From Epiperipatus broadwayi (lineage: Eukaryota > Onychophora > Udeonychophora > Euonychophora > Peripatidae): a stretch of 64,000 bases of DNA. Position numbers and translations under genes: made by a program. The notes below the pieces were generated by a model, which did no database searches, was not told the origin of the DNA, and saw nothing but the letters and a program-made list of their open reading frames with translations. The DNA is taken from positions 2,479,097-2,543,096 of the forward strand of contig JAQFVV010000151.1 in assembly GCA_028023455.1 (NCBI GenBank), in the 5' to 3' direction. Shown here one piece after another: positions 20,907 to 31,348 of the stretch (its first letter is position 1; every line of letters starts with the position of its first letter).

Positions 20907-21320
20907 TCATTGGATAAAGTCAATGGACCTATATAATCACACAATCTTGGATTGGCTTTAAAACTTTAGTTCTGAAGAACAGGATAAATTTAAGAGCACT
21001 GCAAAACAGGTTCAGTGAAAATTAATACCCTCTAACTGAAAATTACTACATGTTAAAAATTAATTTGTAAGGTTTCACATCGATGTAGACTTCCGAAAAT
21101 TATATGAATCGTATATTTTAATTTTATTCGATGTTTATTTCATACTTTTTTAAAGTTTAAGAGAGACTTCTAAGTAGAATTAATACTAGAGAGTTCAGGA
21201 TATGTGACCTAAGCACAAAAGCAATCTACAAAGACTTCACTGTCATATACATGTTTCAATAGCAATTTTACCCATTTTAAAATAAAATTTAATATTAATG
21301 CATTGTTCTCTCATGGGTGA
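20907..21320. other. No gene seen
   Basis: AT-rich spacer between two family 2 foldbacks. No motif supported. Confidence 0.35.
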
Positions 21321-21324
21321 AAAT

Positions 21325-21520
21325 ATGAAACACTACATCACTCTCACGCAAGCTTAGGAAGTGATTTCTATCCACTTTTAATACCTTATTGAGAGGTGTA
21401 ATCATAGACATATGACCAAAGACCGAAAAAAGTGAGAATGGTGTAGTAAAAATTGCACTACAGAAATATTATTCATTAAGGGGATAATCTCTAGTCTAAT
21501 GAATGACTAATAAAAATTAT
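21325..21520. repeat. Family 2 repeat, foldback fragment
   Basis: CACTACATCACTCTCACGCAAG, then TTTCTATCCACTTTTAATACC and CATAGACATATGACCAAAGAC, is followed at once by the inverse of its unit start (TGGTGTAGTAAAAATTGCAC, then AGTCTAATGAATGACTAATA). The hammerhead part has been lost at the junction. Confidence 0.6.
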
Positions 21521-22530
21521 TAAAAGAACTAGCCGTCTAGTCACAATTTTTGCTTAATACGTTAATCACATTGCATTGTGGGAATAAAAAAAACCCAACA
21601 ATCTAAAGCTCTCGGCTATTAAAACCAAAAACGAAAAAAATATTATTACAAATATAATTAATTAGATTTAACATAATGAAGTAATTTTATATTTTATTCG
21701 GAACAATAACTATTAATAAAATAAAGATTTTTTTTAAAAAAAAAAAAGTAGTAAAAAAAAAATTAGTAGAAAAAAATAATGCTAACAGATAAATACACTT
21801 CCATGACGGTTTGGAGAACGATAATTCGTCTAGTAAGAGAAGTATTAATTTAATTTTTTTTTTTTTTTAAGATAAAGTAATCTTTAATACACTGGCTATT
21901 TTTAAGAACGATTACTTCCTTCTAAAAGATGTTAACTTAATTTAATAAAAGAAATAATTTAATTATCACTATGAGTAAATAGTCTTAAAAATCTCCGACT
22001 ATTAATTTGCATAACTACCTGTTGCGAATATTAAGTTTTAATCATATGTAATAACTGTGACTAATATGCATACAGTCATAGAAAGAAAAAAACAAACAAA
22101 CATTCATTGTATTTAATCAAAACAACTTTATAGTAAATAAAATAATATAATAATATATAGTTTTAACTAATACCCATTTATTATAATCATTAACAATCAT
22201 TTTTAGCCGAGTATACCCATCCCAAGTCTAGAAAACAAAGAAAGAAAAAAACATTAAATATAAAATTTTGAAAAGTTTGAAGATTTGCTATATTAATTAA
22301 TAATAATAATTTACTAAGGCTGTAACCTTAGAAATAAGCGTCTGAAAAATACGAAGGTAGGGACCTCTATAGGTCTTAAAAACACAAGCTTACGCTATGA
22401 AGAAAAGAGAGAATCCTTTCTTTACTTCAACCTACTTTTATATATAAATAGGTGAAGCTGAAGTATTTTGATCTAAGAGTGTGAAGCTATTCAATACTTC
22501 ACTAATATTAATTAATATAAACTGAGCACT
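21521..22530. other. No gene seen; AT-rich
   Basis: Long A and T runs. 22345-22400 (GAAGGTAGGGACCTCTATAG, then AAGCTTACGC) is a scrap shared with 345-390 and with the last bases of the window (TAGTAGGGACCT). Confidence 0.4.
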
Positions 22531-22550
22531 GATTATATATATGTGTGGGA

Positions 22551-22617
22551 GATGATAATCTGGACCAACTAATGAATTTTGGTTCAGCACGAAATATGTA
22601 TATTGGAGATCATTTAT
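22551..22617 (+). ncRNA. Hammerhead ribozyme relic, family 2
   Basis: ATAATCTGGACCAA, then CTAATGA (G5 changed to A), a worn stem II, CAC, GAAA, stem III ATA/TAT with a TG loop, then ATTGGAGATCAT. Stem I pairs in two parts (CCAA/TTGG, ATCT/AGAT). Loss of G5 predicts no activity. It sits in a family 2 context, with ACTGAGCACTGATTATATATA just before it. Confidence 0.6.
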
Positions 22618-22639
22618 CTTTTTCACATGTAAGTGGCCA

Positions 22640-23050
22640 TGTATACAACTCTGGTATTGCGAGTTTGTTTTTTTAACCTCTTTTGCGCTTTCTTTCTGAA
22701 AGACTTTTCATTGAAAGCGCATGATATTGTATCTTTTTTTATGATAAAACCCCTATTTATGCTATGGAGATCGTCTTAATCCTTGTAATATGAAGGGGGT
22801 AGAGGATTTTCAAATAAATAACCTAATCCACAATAAAATATACTCTTCACCCAATTCACAGATCCAATCCAACAAAGAATTATTCTTACACATACATTCA
22901 TCATCACCATCAAAAAACATGACTTCAAGATGTTACAGAACATTAATTCTTTCTTCCTGAGGTCCATGGTTCATTTTTATATAATAATTTTGGTAGAATA
23001 ACAGCTTTATTAATATCTAAATTTAATTACAGTAGATATATTCTTATATA
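22640..23050. other. No gene seen
   Basis: A short dyad around CTTTCTGAAAGACTTTTCATTGAAAGCG near 22690. No coding evidence. Confidence 0.35.
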
Positions 23051-23051
23051 C

Positions 23052-23335
23052 AAACAGGTGCTACTGACCTCATTGAAAAAATTAGAAGACTGAAGTGGAG
23101 TTGGGCTGGACATATTGCTAGAAGAGATGATAATACACGGACAATTGAAATCTTAAACTGGATTCCAAGAGATTTTAACAGACCCAGAAAGAGACCACAT
23201 GTAAGGTAGATGGATGAAATAAGAAAAGTGTGCAAGGGTGATGTGGAGAGGAGAAGCTAAAGATCGGAGAAAATGGATTGAACTTGGAGAGACCTTCATC
23301 CTGCAGTGGATTGATAATGGTTGATGATATTGATT
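23052..23335 (+). pseudogene. RTE-like LINE 3' end
   Basis: Translation gives TGATDLIEKIRRLKWSWAG, HIARRDDNTRTIEILNWI, then PRDFNRPRKRPHVR. A stop follows where other copies read W, then KCA-VMWR-EAKDR-KWIEL, GETFILQWIDNG and a stop. The DNA tail is GGTTGATGATATTGAT. It is 5'-truncated and frameshifted, the same family as 31349-32303. Confidence 0.8.
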
Positions 23336-23689
23336 AAATACTTCATGTGATAACTTGATGACTGTAGTAGTCATACATTAGTTTATATGTAGCACTTTAA
23401 TGTTTAAGCCTATCTTTCTATGTAAAAAGTTATCAAGACATTCAAAGTAACCCAACCAGTGCCATTGGAGTAAGAAAAAGTATCTCCTCCCCCCGCCCCA
23501 ATCACTGATTATTAAAATACTTGATTTATCATATTTTTTAATAGGCTACATAAAACATAATAAATGCACTGCAAATCTCTTGTTGAATTAGCAAGATTCA
23601 CACACACATCAACACACCACAATTATCAGAACCATGAATATGTTTTTATTTTTGATATATTTAAAGACTTGATGAAGTCATTTATAAAT

Positions 23690-23800
23690 TTTTATCCCAC
23701 ATACCCCTGACTCAATGATGGAAGTGACAGAACTTGAATCAATCTGAGGACCTTACAGTCCATGTTATGACCTCTATCACTGCCTTAAATCATGCAGGAT
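23690..23800 (-). repeat. SINE-C copy, minus strand, diverged
   Basis: GATGGAAGTGACAGAACTTG, then CCTTACAGTCCATGTTATGA and CTCTATCACTGCCTTAAATC, then ATGCAGGATC. This is the reverse of the SINE-C order. Confidence 0.5.
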
Positions 23801-24179
23801 CCTATTGACAAAATATTTCTGCTTTACAATGATATTCACTTTAAATGTCTCAGATTTTTCACAATCATATCATTTCCATGTACCTCCATGATTCCTATAA
23901 ACTTGAGTGAATTATCGACTAGTTTCAAACATTTATCATAAACTTCGTCAACTAACCAAGTCAAACACATTTATCTGACAATGAAAACTCTAGCACTCCT
24001 TGATTTCCTAGAGGTACCTCGGTCTCTTTAACCTATTTAAGATGGTATTTGAAAGCATTTTTGCTATAGTGGGTAATAATGATATTTCACATGCCTCCTT
24101 AAGATTAGCTATTAGGGTTTAATATTCCTCAAAATTTCAGTTGCTTTCAAAATTCACAATGTTCCCAATAAAAAAGTGA

Positions 24180-24490
24180 TAGGTTCTCTCTCCAAGCTGC
24201 CTGAAACACCTCTCTAATTCAATGCATGTGTAGCTCATTCACAAGATTCTATAACATTAGCATGTCTGGATCATGAATTATAAACATGAACTGTAATAGT
24301 GTGCTTCATATCTTCATGGAACTTCATCAGTGCTCTTCCTACCATCATGAAATCCTGCAACCCTTGAAAACATTCTTACGACTCATGGCTTCACTTTCAT
24401 ACACAGTTTGAATTATTTCAAACATTTCAATAACAGTTTTGTTCAATTTAAAAATAAAGCTTAATATTAAAGCTTTATACCATTATGAGT
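24180..24490 (-). pseudogene. Transposase-like N-terminal (HTH) relic
   Basis: Minus-strand translation of 24361-24446 reads NKTVIEMFEIIQTV, YESEAMSRKNVFKGC, then after a shift FHDGRKSTDEVP. Mariner-type and GVQW3-like proteins have TETLEMLKEAYGDEALSRTQ, then VFEWHKRFKEGRESVEDDP, in the same order. A second decayed copy is at 51810-52080 (KIIQTMYNDESMN-MNVLK), and both share flanking CCAAGCTGCCTG and CATGTCTG-ATCATGA phrases. The class assignment is an inference from a short stretch. Confidence 0.4.
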
Positions 24491-24576
24491 TAAAATAAGA
24501 AACTCATCACATTTCATGTTGTAACTCATGATCTAGACATCCTAGAACCTTACAAATTTCATGGTGAATAATTAAA

Positions 24577-24768
24577 TTATGTTACTACACAACCCTTATG
24601 TTGATTTGTGATGGGATTTAAGGCAACTTGGAGGGAGTACCAGTCATCTTTAAATGTACGTATAACTGCCATACTTTTAAACTTCTTCAAGTATCCCATT
24701 TCTACCCTCACGCTTACAGAGAGAATAACATCATCATGCTGGATATTTCTGCTCAAATCTAAATACAA
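24577..24768 (-). other. Open frame of unknown nature (63 codons)
   Basis: The minus-strand frame includes VRVEMGYLKKFKSMAVIRTF, then KDDWYSLQVALNP. Composition is more protein-like than most frames here. A possible acceptor (ATTCAG/GT) precedes it near 24771. No family recognised. It adjoins the transposase-like relic and may be part of the same repeat. Confidence 0.25.
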
Positions 24769-24849
24769 TTACCTGAATTATTATTCAAAAGATGACAAAG
24801 ATATTGCAACTATATTGCCATTACTAAATAAAAGTTTTATCTACTAACT

Positions 24850-26930
24850 TAAAGGAGTACTTTATTTTCCACATGCATGTGCTATTTTCAACTGATCATA
24901 AAAAGGATTTAAAATGATAGTCATCATTCCCTGTTTTAATTCATAAAAATTATCTTAAGTCTTCTTGTCAGTTATTGAATTTCTGTCTTTAAATTTCTAT
25001 CTTATATATAAAATCCATGCGAATGTATATTTGTCCATAATGCTTTTATTGGAGCACCCTCAGAAGGACCAGGTACACAAAAGTATTGATAAATCTCAAT
25101 GATTACGGTATTATTCTGACATAGTACATTGTAATCCAATTTACAAAAAAGTGTGGAAATTTATAAATATTTTTAATCATTATTAAATTAATATCTTATA
25201 TTTAAAAAAATCCATGCGAATGTATGTTTATCCACAACGCTTTACTAGAGCATCCTCTGAATTTTTTTTATTCAGCGGATACTCCAGTAAATAATCTGAT
25301 TATATATAATTGCCCTTAATGCTGTCAAATTTACATATAATAGGTATATTTAAAATTTTTAATTTAGCTTTATTAATACCTTGCCAGGTACATTTCTGAA
25401 GTGTACCAAACACGTTCCAACCAATTAAAATAAAAACTATTAACAAATATGGCTGGATATATTTCTCATATTTATTTATATAATATTAAAATCTTTTGTT
25501 TAATTTACATTAAATCTTTAAAAAATTTGTTAAATCAACCAATTGAAAAAAAACATGACCTTTCCATAGACCGGGTACATTTGGTAAGGTCACATGCTTC
25601 CTTTTAATCAAATGACTAATAATAGAATCATTCTTAGAGAACCGGTCAAGATTTTTTAAGTGATCTTAAGAACATAATTACTGTATTTATATTTGAAATA
25701 ATCTTTTTTAAAGAAAGCCTATATCTCAGTAATATGAGACAGTTGTGAATGTCCAAATAGAAAATCTTAGGGTCTAAGTGCTGTTGAAAGAAACATGATT
25801 AGCATTTTAATTTAAAGAACAAACACCAATAACATTACATTTGGAATAAGACTAATACTCTAATTCTAATATCATTTTAACCTTCAAAAACTATTATCTA
25901 GTCAAAACACAAAATTATTTGAATTTTTTTTCTTATTGCACATTTTTTATCATTTATTTCGGAGGTTCATATCTTTGAATTGAATACTGCCAAACTAATA
26001 ACTTGTAAATTAACTACACAAACAATATTTAAATAAACCATGCAATCAAACCTCTTAATATATTTGATATTATATAAAATAATCAACCAATCAATTCTTC
26101 CAGGATAATTTATTTAGTATACCATTTTTCAGGCAGCTTAACTATTAACAAAATATCACTAAAAACTTGTGGAAATGTCCAACTAGGAGATAGGATTTTC
26201 AACTTTACAATTATAGCCATAGATCTGGTATTTATTAACTATGTGGATCATGGTTTGCATTTATCAGTATACAGATTAGTGGCTGTCATATTCTGTTTAT
26301 AAAGCAGATAAGCATAATAATCGATTACCATGAATCTGTTAATGTGACACCATTTAGAAAGATCAAATCCAGTTAGCTTTATCATTGGATCCAAAAACAG
26401 TATTGTGTTTGTAACTTCCATAAATTTTCCATTTTTTTACATCATAATTCTTTAGTTGTAAATGTTTTATTGTATATTTAAAAAGAGGATCTTGATTTGA
26501 AATGAGTTTAGGATAGCAAAACTATATCTTAAGTTATTGGAAAATCCAATCTGTTTAATAGCTTTTTACAAATTTTTTGTTAGACAACTTTTCTTTTGAT
26601 ATATGGTGGGAAAATATATGAATAAAAAGAAAACGACAATAAAGGAGTAGAATTGAGGATACCAATAATATTTCTCATAGTTATATTTAAGTGAGAACCA
26701 GAAATTCAGTAAGAGTTTTCTCCAAACAGGGGTGCAGTATTTACTATGTGAATATGTTAGTCAACTCCACATAGTGCCAGTCAACATTCCAAAAGCTATT
26801 CACAGAAATTGACTTTGATCTAATTTTGACATTATGTAAATAAGAAAAATAAGTTTGGTATATTACAGAAAAAAAGTTATATTCATATCATGAGGTGTTT
26901 TCCTATTATTTAGATAAAAAGAAAAAGCAT
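24850..26930. other. No gene seen; one short repeated phrase
   Basis: ATCCATGCGAATGTAT-TTTGTCCA followed by AATGCTTT-ATTGGAGCACCCTC at 25013-25070 recurs at 25209-25260 as ATCCATGCGAATGTATGTTT and CGCTTTACTAGAGCATCCTC. This is a diverged pair from an unknown repeat. The rest is AT-rich with no supported feature. Confidence 0.4.
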
Positions 26931-27097
26931 ACTGATTTCAAGCCAATAAACATCATATGGTCACCATTTCTTATGCGTACTTATAACTGTTATTAAAACA
27001 GGCAAAACTCACTATACATATTGCCGCTCACAGCAAGCTAGAGTAATCAATGGATGCCAGAAGACTTGCGCATAAAATCCCCATCTAGTGCCTACTC

Positions 27098-27156
27098 ATC
27101 CAATATCTCCAGACTAGTTTCTGGCTTGTGGCTTTCATCAGTGAGGAGCCTTGGAT
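27098..27156 (-). ncRNA. Hammerhead ribozyme, family 1, core intact
   Basis: Minus strand: ATCCAAGGCTCCTCA, CTGATGA, stem II with GC/GC pairing, one A-C mismatch and loop CACAA, GAAAC-TA-GTC, TGGAGATATTGGAT. Predicted cleavage is between 27112 and 27111. Stem I is complete in both parts. Stem II is the weak point. Confidence 0.7.
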
Positions 27157-27466
27157 CTGAGAGCACTACACCTAGATCTTAGGATCTAATGCAACCCTCC
27201 AGCAGCCACCTTTTATCTCTACTTAACTACAAAACTATGAGTCTTAAATTTAGAACACCTTAATATTTTCACTTCAAGCTCATTAGCTTATATAGTCATG
27301 TAGGTTTGAACTCAGTACAGTACCCATACATTTTAGTGTCTTTGGTTCTTTAATAACCATAGCCACCACTATCCTATTAGGCAGGATTGGTTTTAAGCCA
27401 ATAAACATCACACATCACCATTTCTTATGCTTGCTTATAACTTATTAAAACAGGAAAAACTCACTA

Positions 27467-27506
27467 TATGAAGGCCACAAGCCAGAAACTAGTCTGGGGA
27501 TATTGG
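27467..27506 (+). ncRNA. Hammerhead ribozyme 3' part (5' side deleted)
   Basis: GAAGGCCACAAGCCAGAAAC, then TAGTCTGGGGATATTGGATG. The 5' half of stem I and the CTGA of the core are missing, replaced by the end of an element arm (ACTCACTATA). Cannot fold alone. Confidence 0.7.
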
Positions 27507-27966
27507 ATGAGTAGGCATTAGATGGGGATTTTATGCACAAGCCTTCTGGTATCCATTGATTACTGGAGCTTGCTGTTAGTGGCAATACATATAGTGAATT
27601 TTGCCTGTTTTCATACCGATTTCATTGAATTAGGAATAAGATCCAATCTTTGAAATAGATTTTTAATTTTTTCTACCATTATTTTCTACTCCCAGAAAGA
27701 ATCTTTTTTGAAAAGAAGCAATATCATCAATTTCTGCAACTGGAAGTCACTGATAACTGAAACCAGAAATAGATTGTTGTGTAGAATTTTGTATTTGCTA
27801 TGATTATCATGTGATGTCATGTGATTATCATGTGATGCCAATGGAAGTTTTTTATTGATAGTATTTTTGTTAATTAAATTAAGTTTTCTTGCACTTAAAA
27901 AATTTAATCAACTTTTATAACTCAATTAAATTATGTCTTTCCTTAATTTGAATATATATAGAAAAT

Positions 27967-28086
27967 AATAATGAAGGTTCACTATTCCAGAAAGATTATA
28001 AATTTATTAAAAAACTTTAGCAGTGCTAAGCAGTAAATTTTTTTAATAAATTTATAATCTTTTTAGAATAAAGTACCTTCTATTAA
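27967..28086. mobile_element. Foldback (MITE-like) hairpin, ~45-bp arms
   Basis: TAATAATGAAGGTTCACTAT, then AGAAAGATTATAAATTTATT, is inverted as AATAAATTTATAATCTTTTT, then TAAAGTACCTTCTATTA. The loop is about 30 bases (TTTAGCAGTGCTAAGCAGTAAA). No coding content. Confidence 0.75.
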
Positions 28087-28254
28087 TATATATACAACAA
28101 TAAAAATAATAAATACAATGGTAATTAAATATTATGTACAGTGTTTTCAATCTGCAGAAGTACTTTCAGTTAATTCCTTAACCCTTCTCAACTGCTGTTA
28201 AACTCAAAAAAAAAAGTAACATATATATATTAATAAACTTTTAATAAAAAAAAA
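28087..28254. other. No gene seen
   Basis: Short AT-rich spacer. Confidence 0.3.
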
Positions 28255-28870
28255 CATTTTTTTTTTCAAATAGAATCATAAGCTGTGATTAGATCAATAA
28301 AGATAGTATCAGTTTTTGATTTATTTTAAAAATTATTTTCAATGTGAATGATTAAAAAAGAAAATGTGTTTATAGCAGCTTCTGCATCTAAGCCTAGTGT
28401 GTATTTATAGGTAGATAGCTTTCAACTATTGGAAAAAATTATATTAATATAATTCTTTCAAAAACCTTGAAAGGAAAAAGCTTTATTATTGTTGAGTTTA
28501 TTTGATTTTAAGATGGTTACAGTTTTGCTTTTGTGCTGGATATTTGGAATAATTTTTGTATAAATAATGTTACAAAAAAGTTTTGCCAATCATGTTTTGT
28601 CTTTAGATTCTAAATTTTGTAGAAATTCTGAAAACATGCTATCTACTCCTAGAGTCTTTCCTGATTTAAGACAATCTACAGCATGTTCAAGTTCATCAAC
28701 ATTTATTAGTTTTATCAGATTGATATTGGAAAACATTATAAAAGAGATGCTCAAATTTCTCTCTAACCATGCTTTTTCTCATTCTATCAATTTTGGATTT
28801 AGAAACCTAATATATAAGATTAAAAGCCTTATTAGAAGTAACAATAGTAATTGATTTAAAGGTATTTTTA
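28255..28870 (-). pseudogene. LINE reverse-transcriptase relic (fingers/palm)
   Basis: Minus-strand translation in order: LDELEHAVDCLKSGKTLGVD, SMFSEFLQNL, then LAKLFCNIIYTKIIPNIQHK, SKTVTILKSNK, then FPIVESYLPI, and TIFIDLITAYDSI at 28268-28310. Reverse transcriptases of jockey/RTE type read AI--LK-GKAPGPDGI, then ILP--W, then KP-K, then the catalytic F-DL-AAYD. The order is right. Stops and shifts make it non-functional. Confidence 0.7.
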
Positions 28871-29183
28871 CATCCTCTATGTTTAAATAAGTGGCCAGGT
28901 ACTTATGTCTCAAGTTTTGCTTTTGGTCTCTCTACATCTTTCCTTTGTTGTTATTATTCAATGATTTTTTACAAGTTTTCCAGCTTTTAGTAGACAAAAA
29001 ATAATTTTAAAAAACAACTGCTAGTTTTATTCCAACCTGGAAAGTATTAAAACTATCAAAACATCACATAATCACCATTAAAACAGGCAAAACTCTCCAT
29101 ACAGTAGTGCCACTCAGTGCAAGCCAGAGTAATCAATGGATTCAAGAAGGCTTGTGCATAAAATCCCTATCTAGTGCCTACTC

Positions 29184-29242
29184 ATCCAATATCCTCAGAC
29201 TAGTTTCTGGCTTGTGGCCTTCATTAGTGAGGAACCTTGGAT
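29184..29242 (-). ncRNA. Hammerhead ribozyme, family 1, G5 mutated
   Basis: Minus strand: ATCCAAGGTTCCTCA, CTAATGA (G5 to A), GGC-CACAA-GCC stem II, GAAAC-TA-GTC, TGAGGATATTGGAT. All stems pair. The G5 change alone predicts loss of activity. Confidence 0.7.
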
Positions 29243-29412
29243 ATGAGTATGAACCGAGTTCAGACCCATATGACTATATAAGCTAATGGGCTTAGATTGG
29301 AAATATTATTGTGTTTTCAATTTGATTCTCATAGTTTTGTAGTTAAGTAGAGATAAAAGGTGGCTGCTGGAGGTTTGCATTAGATCCTAAGATCTAGGTG
29401 CAGTGTTCTCAG

Positions 29413-29471
29413 ATCCAAGGCTCCTCACTGACGAAGGCCACAAGCCAGAAACTAGTCTGGGGATATTGGAT
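29413..29471 (+). ncRNA. Hammerhead ribozyme, family 1, intact
   Basis: ATCCAAGGCTCCTCA, CTGACGA (29428-29434; position 7 is free to vary in hammerheads), stem II GGC/GCC with loop CACAA, GAAAC-TA-GTC, TGGGGATATTGGAT. Predicted cleavage after C29457. Same A-A at positions 10.1/11.1 as the copy at 17818. Confidence 0.8.
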
Positions 29472-29771
29472 GAGTAGACACTAGATAGGGATTTTATGCA
29501 CAAGCCTTCTGGCATCCATTGATTACTCTGGCTTGCAGTGAGTGGCACTACTGTATGTAGAGTTTTGTCTGTTTTATTAACAGTTATGAGCAAGCATAAG
29601 AAATGGTGATCATGTGATGTTCAGTGGTTTACATAATCACCATTTTATGTGATTACACAATCTGTTAATAAGACTACCGAACTTTCATACAATAGTGCCA
29701 CTAAGTGCAAGCTTTTCTAATCAATGAATGCAGGAAGGTTTGTGCATAAAATCCCTATCTAGTGCCTCCTC

Positions 29772-29830
29772 ATCCAAAATACCCAGACTAGTTTCTAGCT
29801 TGTAGCTTTCATTAGCGAGGAGCCTTGGAT
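29772..29830 (-). ncRNA. Hammerhead ribozyme relic, family 1
   Basis: Minus strand: ATCCAAGGCTCCTCG, CTAATGA (G5 to A), stem II AGC/GCT with loop TACAA, GAAAC-TA-GTC, TGGGTATTTTGGAT. Stem II has A-U in place of the G-C seen at 17818, a compensatory change. Confidence 0.65.
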
Positions 29831-29909
29831 TTAAGAATAATATACTTAGATCTTAGATGGATGCTGGAGGGTTGCATTAGATCCTAATATCTAGGTGCAG
29901 TGCTCTCAA

Positions 29910-29972
29910 ATCCAAGGCTCCTCACTGATGAAAGCCACAAGCTAGAAACTAGTTTAGGTATGTTAGTTGAAT
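29910..29972 (+). ncRNA. Hammerhead ribozyme, family 1, core intact, stem I worn
   Basis: ATCCAAGGCTCCTCA, CTGATGA (29925-29931), stem II AGC/GCT with loop CACAA, GAAAC-TA-GTT (still a valid NUH triplet), then TAGGTATGTTAGTTGAAT. Proximal stem I has two mismatches and the distal half is poor, so folding is doubtful. Confidence 0.6.
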
Positions 29973-30065
29973 AAAAACACTAGATTGGAATTTTATGCAC
30001 AAACCTTCCTGCATTCATTTATTGCAAAAGCTTGCACTTGGTGCCACTACTGTATAGAGAGTTTG

Positions 30066-30966
30066 GTACTGGAAAGAATTGCTTTTGATATCCATGTGGA
30101 GGGATTCTATGAGAACTTTTGTTATGAGTTTATTAATCAAGAAGTAATTGGATTCTATTAATTCTGTTCAAAGTATACAGTATAATTTTCCTTAAATTCC
30201 ACCATAATGAAAGAAAATTGAAAGCACTATACAGTATATTGATTTCATTCAACTTTCTTTAAATTCCATTGTGGAACAGAATAAATTTCAACTATGAATG
30301 TGGATTACACTTATTTTATGCTAGCTGTAGAAGAAATGGTCTATATCAGTATAGTGAGTCACTTTTTATAAAAATAAAACAAAAATTAGGAGTTGTTTTT
30401 ATATCCCATCTGCTTGAATGGAATATTATTAATTATTAAGTGTGTGTTATTTAATTGCATCCATTCTAAAAAATTGATAATCTGTTTGATCCTCATTTAC
30501 ATATCCCCAAAGACTATTATGAAAACTGAAATTTCTTATAAAAAGAAGATCTAAAAGAAGAAAGTATTGGTATGGTTACAAATGTCGCACATACATCTAT
30601 CTTAATAGTATTACTATTCAAAATGTAATGGAACAAGCGAGATGTTTTTGTCGAGTTGTTCGGATTCCAAAATGCAGCAGAATCAATTGGAGGTTTATTC
30701 CGTGTTTGTGAAGCCAAACTGTAATAAAATGTAGAGGGGCTTTACATAGATGCATATATATGTATCTGGAATTAATCATCCAAAGAGTAACTAAAATGGT
30801 TTTGTTTATTTGTGCCCCTGCCTTCCAAGGTCAATTTGTAATAAATAATCTAACTCATGTGAACAGATAGGTTAGTAATTTCTTCATCATCAATTACAGT
30901 GGCCTAATATATTTACTTATTCTTGCAAATTGATTTAATACTAGAGTATTTTATAACTTAATCACC
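30066..30966. other. No gene seen
   Basis: A short direct repeat TCCTTAAATTCCACCATAATG / TCTTTAAATTCCATTGTGGAA lies about 80 bp apart (30189, 30270). The minus-strand frame 30517-30717 has no recognisable domain. Confidence 0.4.
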
Positions 30967-31139
30967 TTAACAATTCTATATTTTATTTTCTAACTGATCA
31001 ATCTTACAGTTTTGACTGATCAGCTGTCTTCTTCAGTGCTTCTATCTTTTCACCTTAAGAGAAGAAACTCTGAAGAAGACTGCTGGTCAGTCAAAACTGT
31101 AGGATTGGCCAAATAAAGAATAAAATATCGAATTGTTAA
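30967..31139. mobile_element. Foldback element, ~65-bp arms, CTTCTTCAG apex
   Basis: CTTAACAATTCTATATTTTA, then CAATCTTACAGTTTTGACTG, then GTCTTCTTCAG on the left is inverted as CTGAAGAAGAC, then CAGTCAAAACTGTAGGATTG, then TAAAATATCGAATTGTTAA. Same architecture as 18720-18904 but different arm sequence. Confidence 0.8.
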
Positions 31140-31348
31140 AGTAATTAAATAAAGAAGGATTTATTTATTTGTTTTATAAAATTAATCAATGCATAAAGGA
31201 GATATAAAGTAAAAAATGAATAAAGTCAATGATTAATAACCATATAATTTCTACACAAGAACCAACAAGTATGAGTATAAGATGATCCATGCTAGCTTTT
31301 TTTGAAAACAATCTACCCCAGATGTAATTTAATGATCTATTTTAACCC
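31140..31348. other. No gene seen
   Basis: AT-rich spacer before the LINE. A 24-bp TATATATATATTGCAAATAA unit is repeated twice at 31367-31412. Confidence 0.35.

Larger units (their letters stand above)
26941..27611. mobile_element. Family 1 ribozyme element, long inverted composite
   Basis: Left arm: CAATAAACATCATATGGTCA, then AAACAGGCAAAACTCACTAT, then ATCAATGGATGCCAGAAGAC. Next come a minus-strand hammerhead and a centre (CCTAGATCTTAGGATCTAAT, GCAACCCTCCAGCAGCCACC, then AGGTTTGAACTCAGTAC with a B box-like core). A second copy of the left arm start (27395-27468) is fused to a truncated plus-strand hammerhead, and the right arm ends at 27611. The centre is shared with 29250-29400 (inverted) and 59690-59830. 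Confidence 0.7.
29051..29631. mobile_element. Family 1 element: inverted pair, one ribozyme per arm
   Basis: Left arm 29051-29180 (CATCACATAATCACCATT, then ACTCTCCATACAGTAGTGCC, then GCCAGAGTAATCAATGGATT), minus-strand hammerhead 29184-29242, centre of about 170 bp, plus-strand hammerhead 29413-29471, right arm to 29631 (GGCATCCATTGATTACTCTG, then GTAGAGTTTTGTCTGTTTTA, then GGTGATCATGTGATGTTCAG). The whole 581 bp is a near-palindrome apart from the centre. Confidence 0.8.
29631..30065. mobile_element. Family 1 element: second inverted ribozyme pair
   Basis: Follows the previous element with no spacer. Left arm (ACATAATCACCATTTTATGT, then CATACAATAGTGCCACTAAG), minus-strand hammerhead 29772-29830, a 75-bp centre (TAGATCTTAGATGGATGCTG, then GGGTTGCATTAGATCCTAAT), plus-strand hammerhead 29910-29972, and right arm (TTTTATGCACAAACCTTCCT, then GTGCCACTACTGTATAGAGA) ending about 30065. 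More diverged than its neighbour. Confidence 0.75.

Noticed and set aside
28567-28854. 95-codon plus-strand frame
   Set aside because: It is the antisense of a LINE reverse-transcriptase relic whose minus-strand translation has ordered RT motifs.
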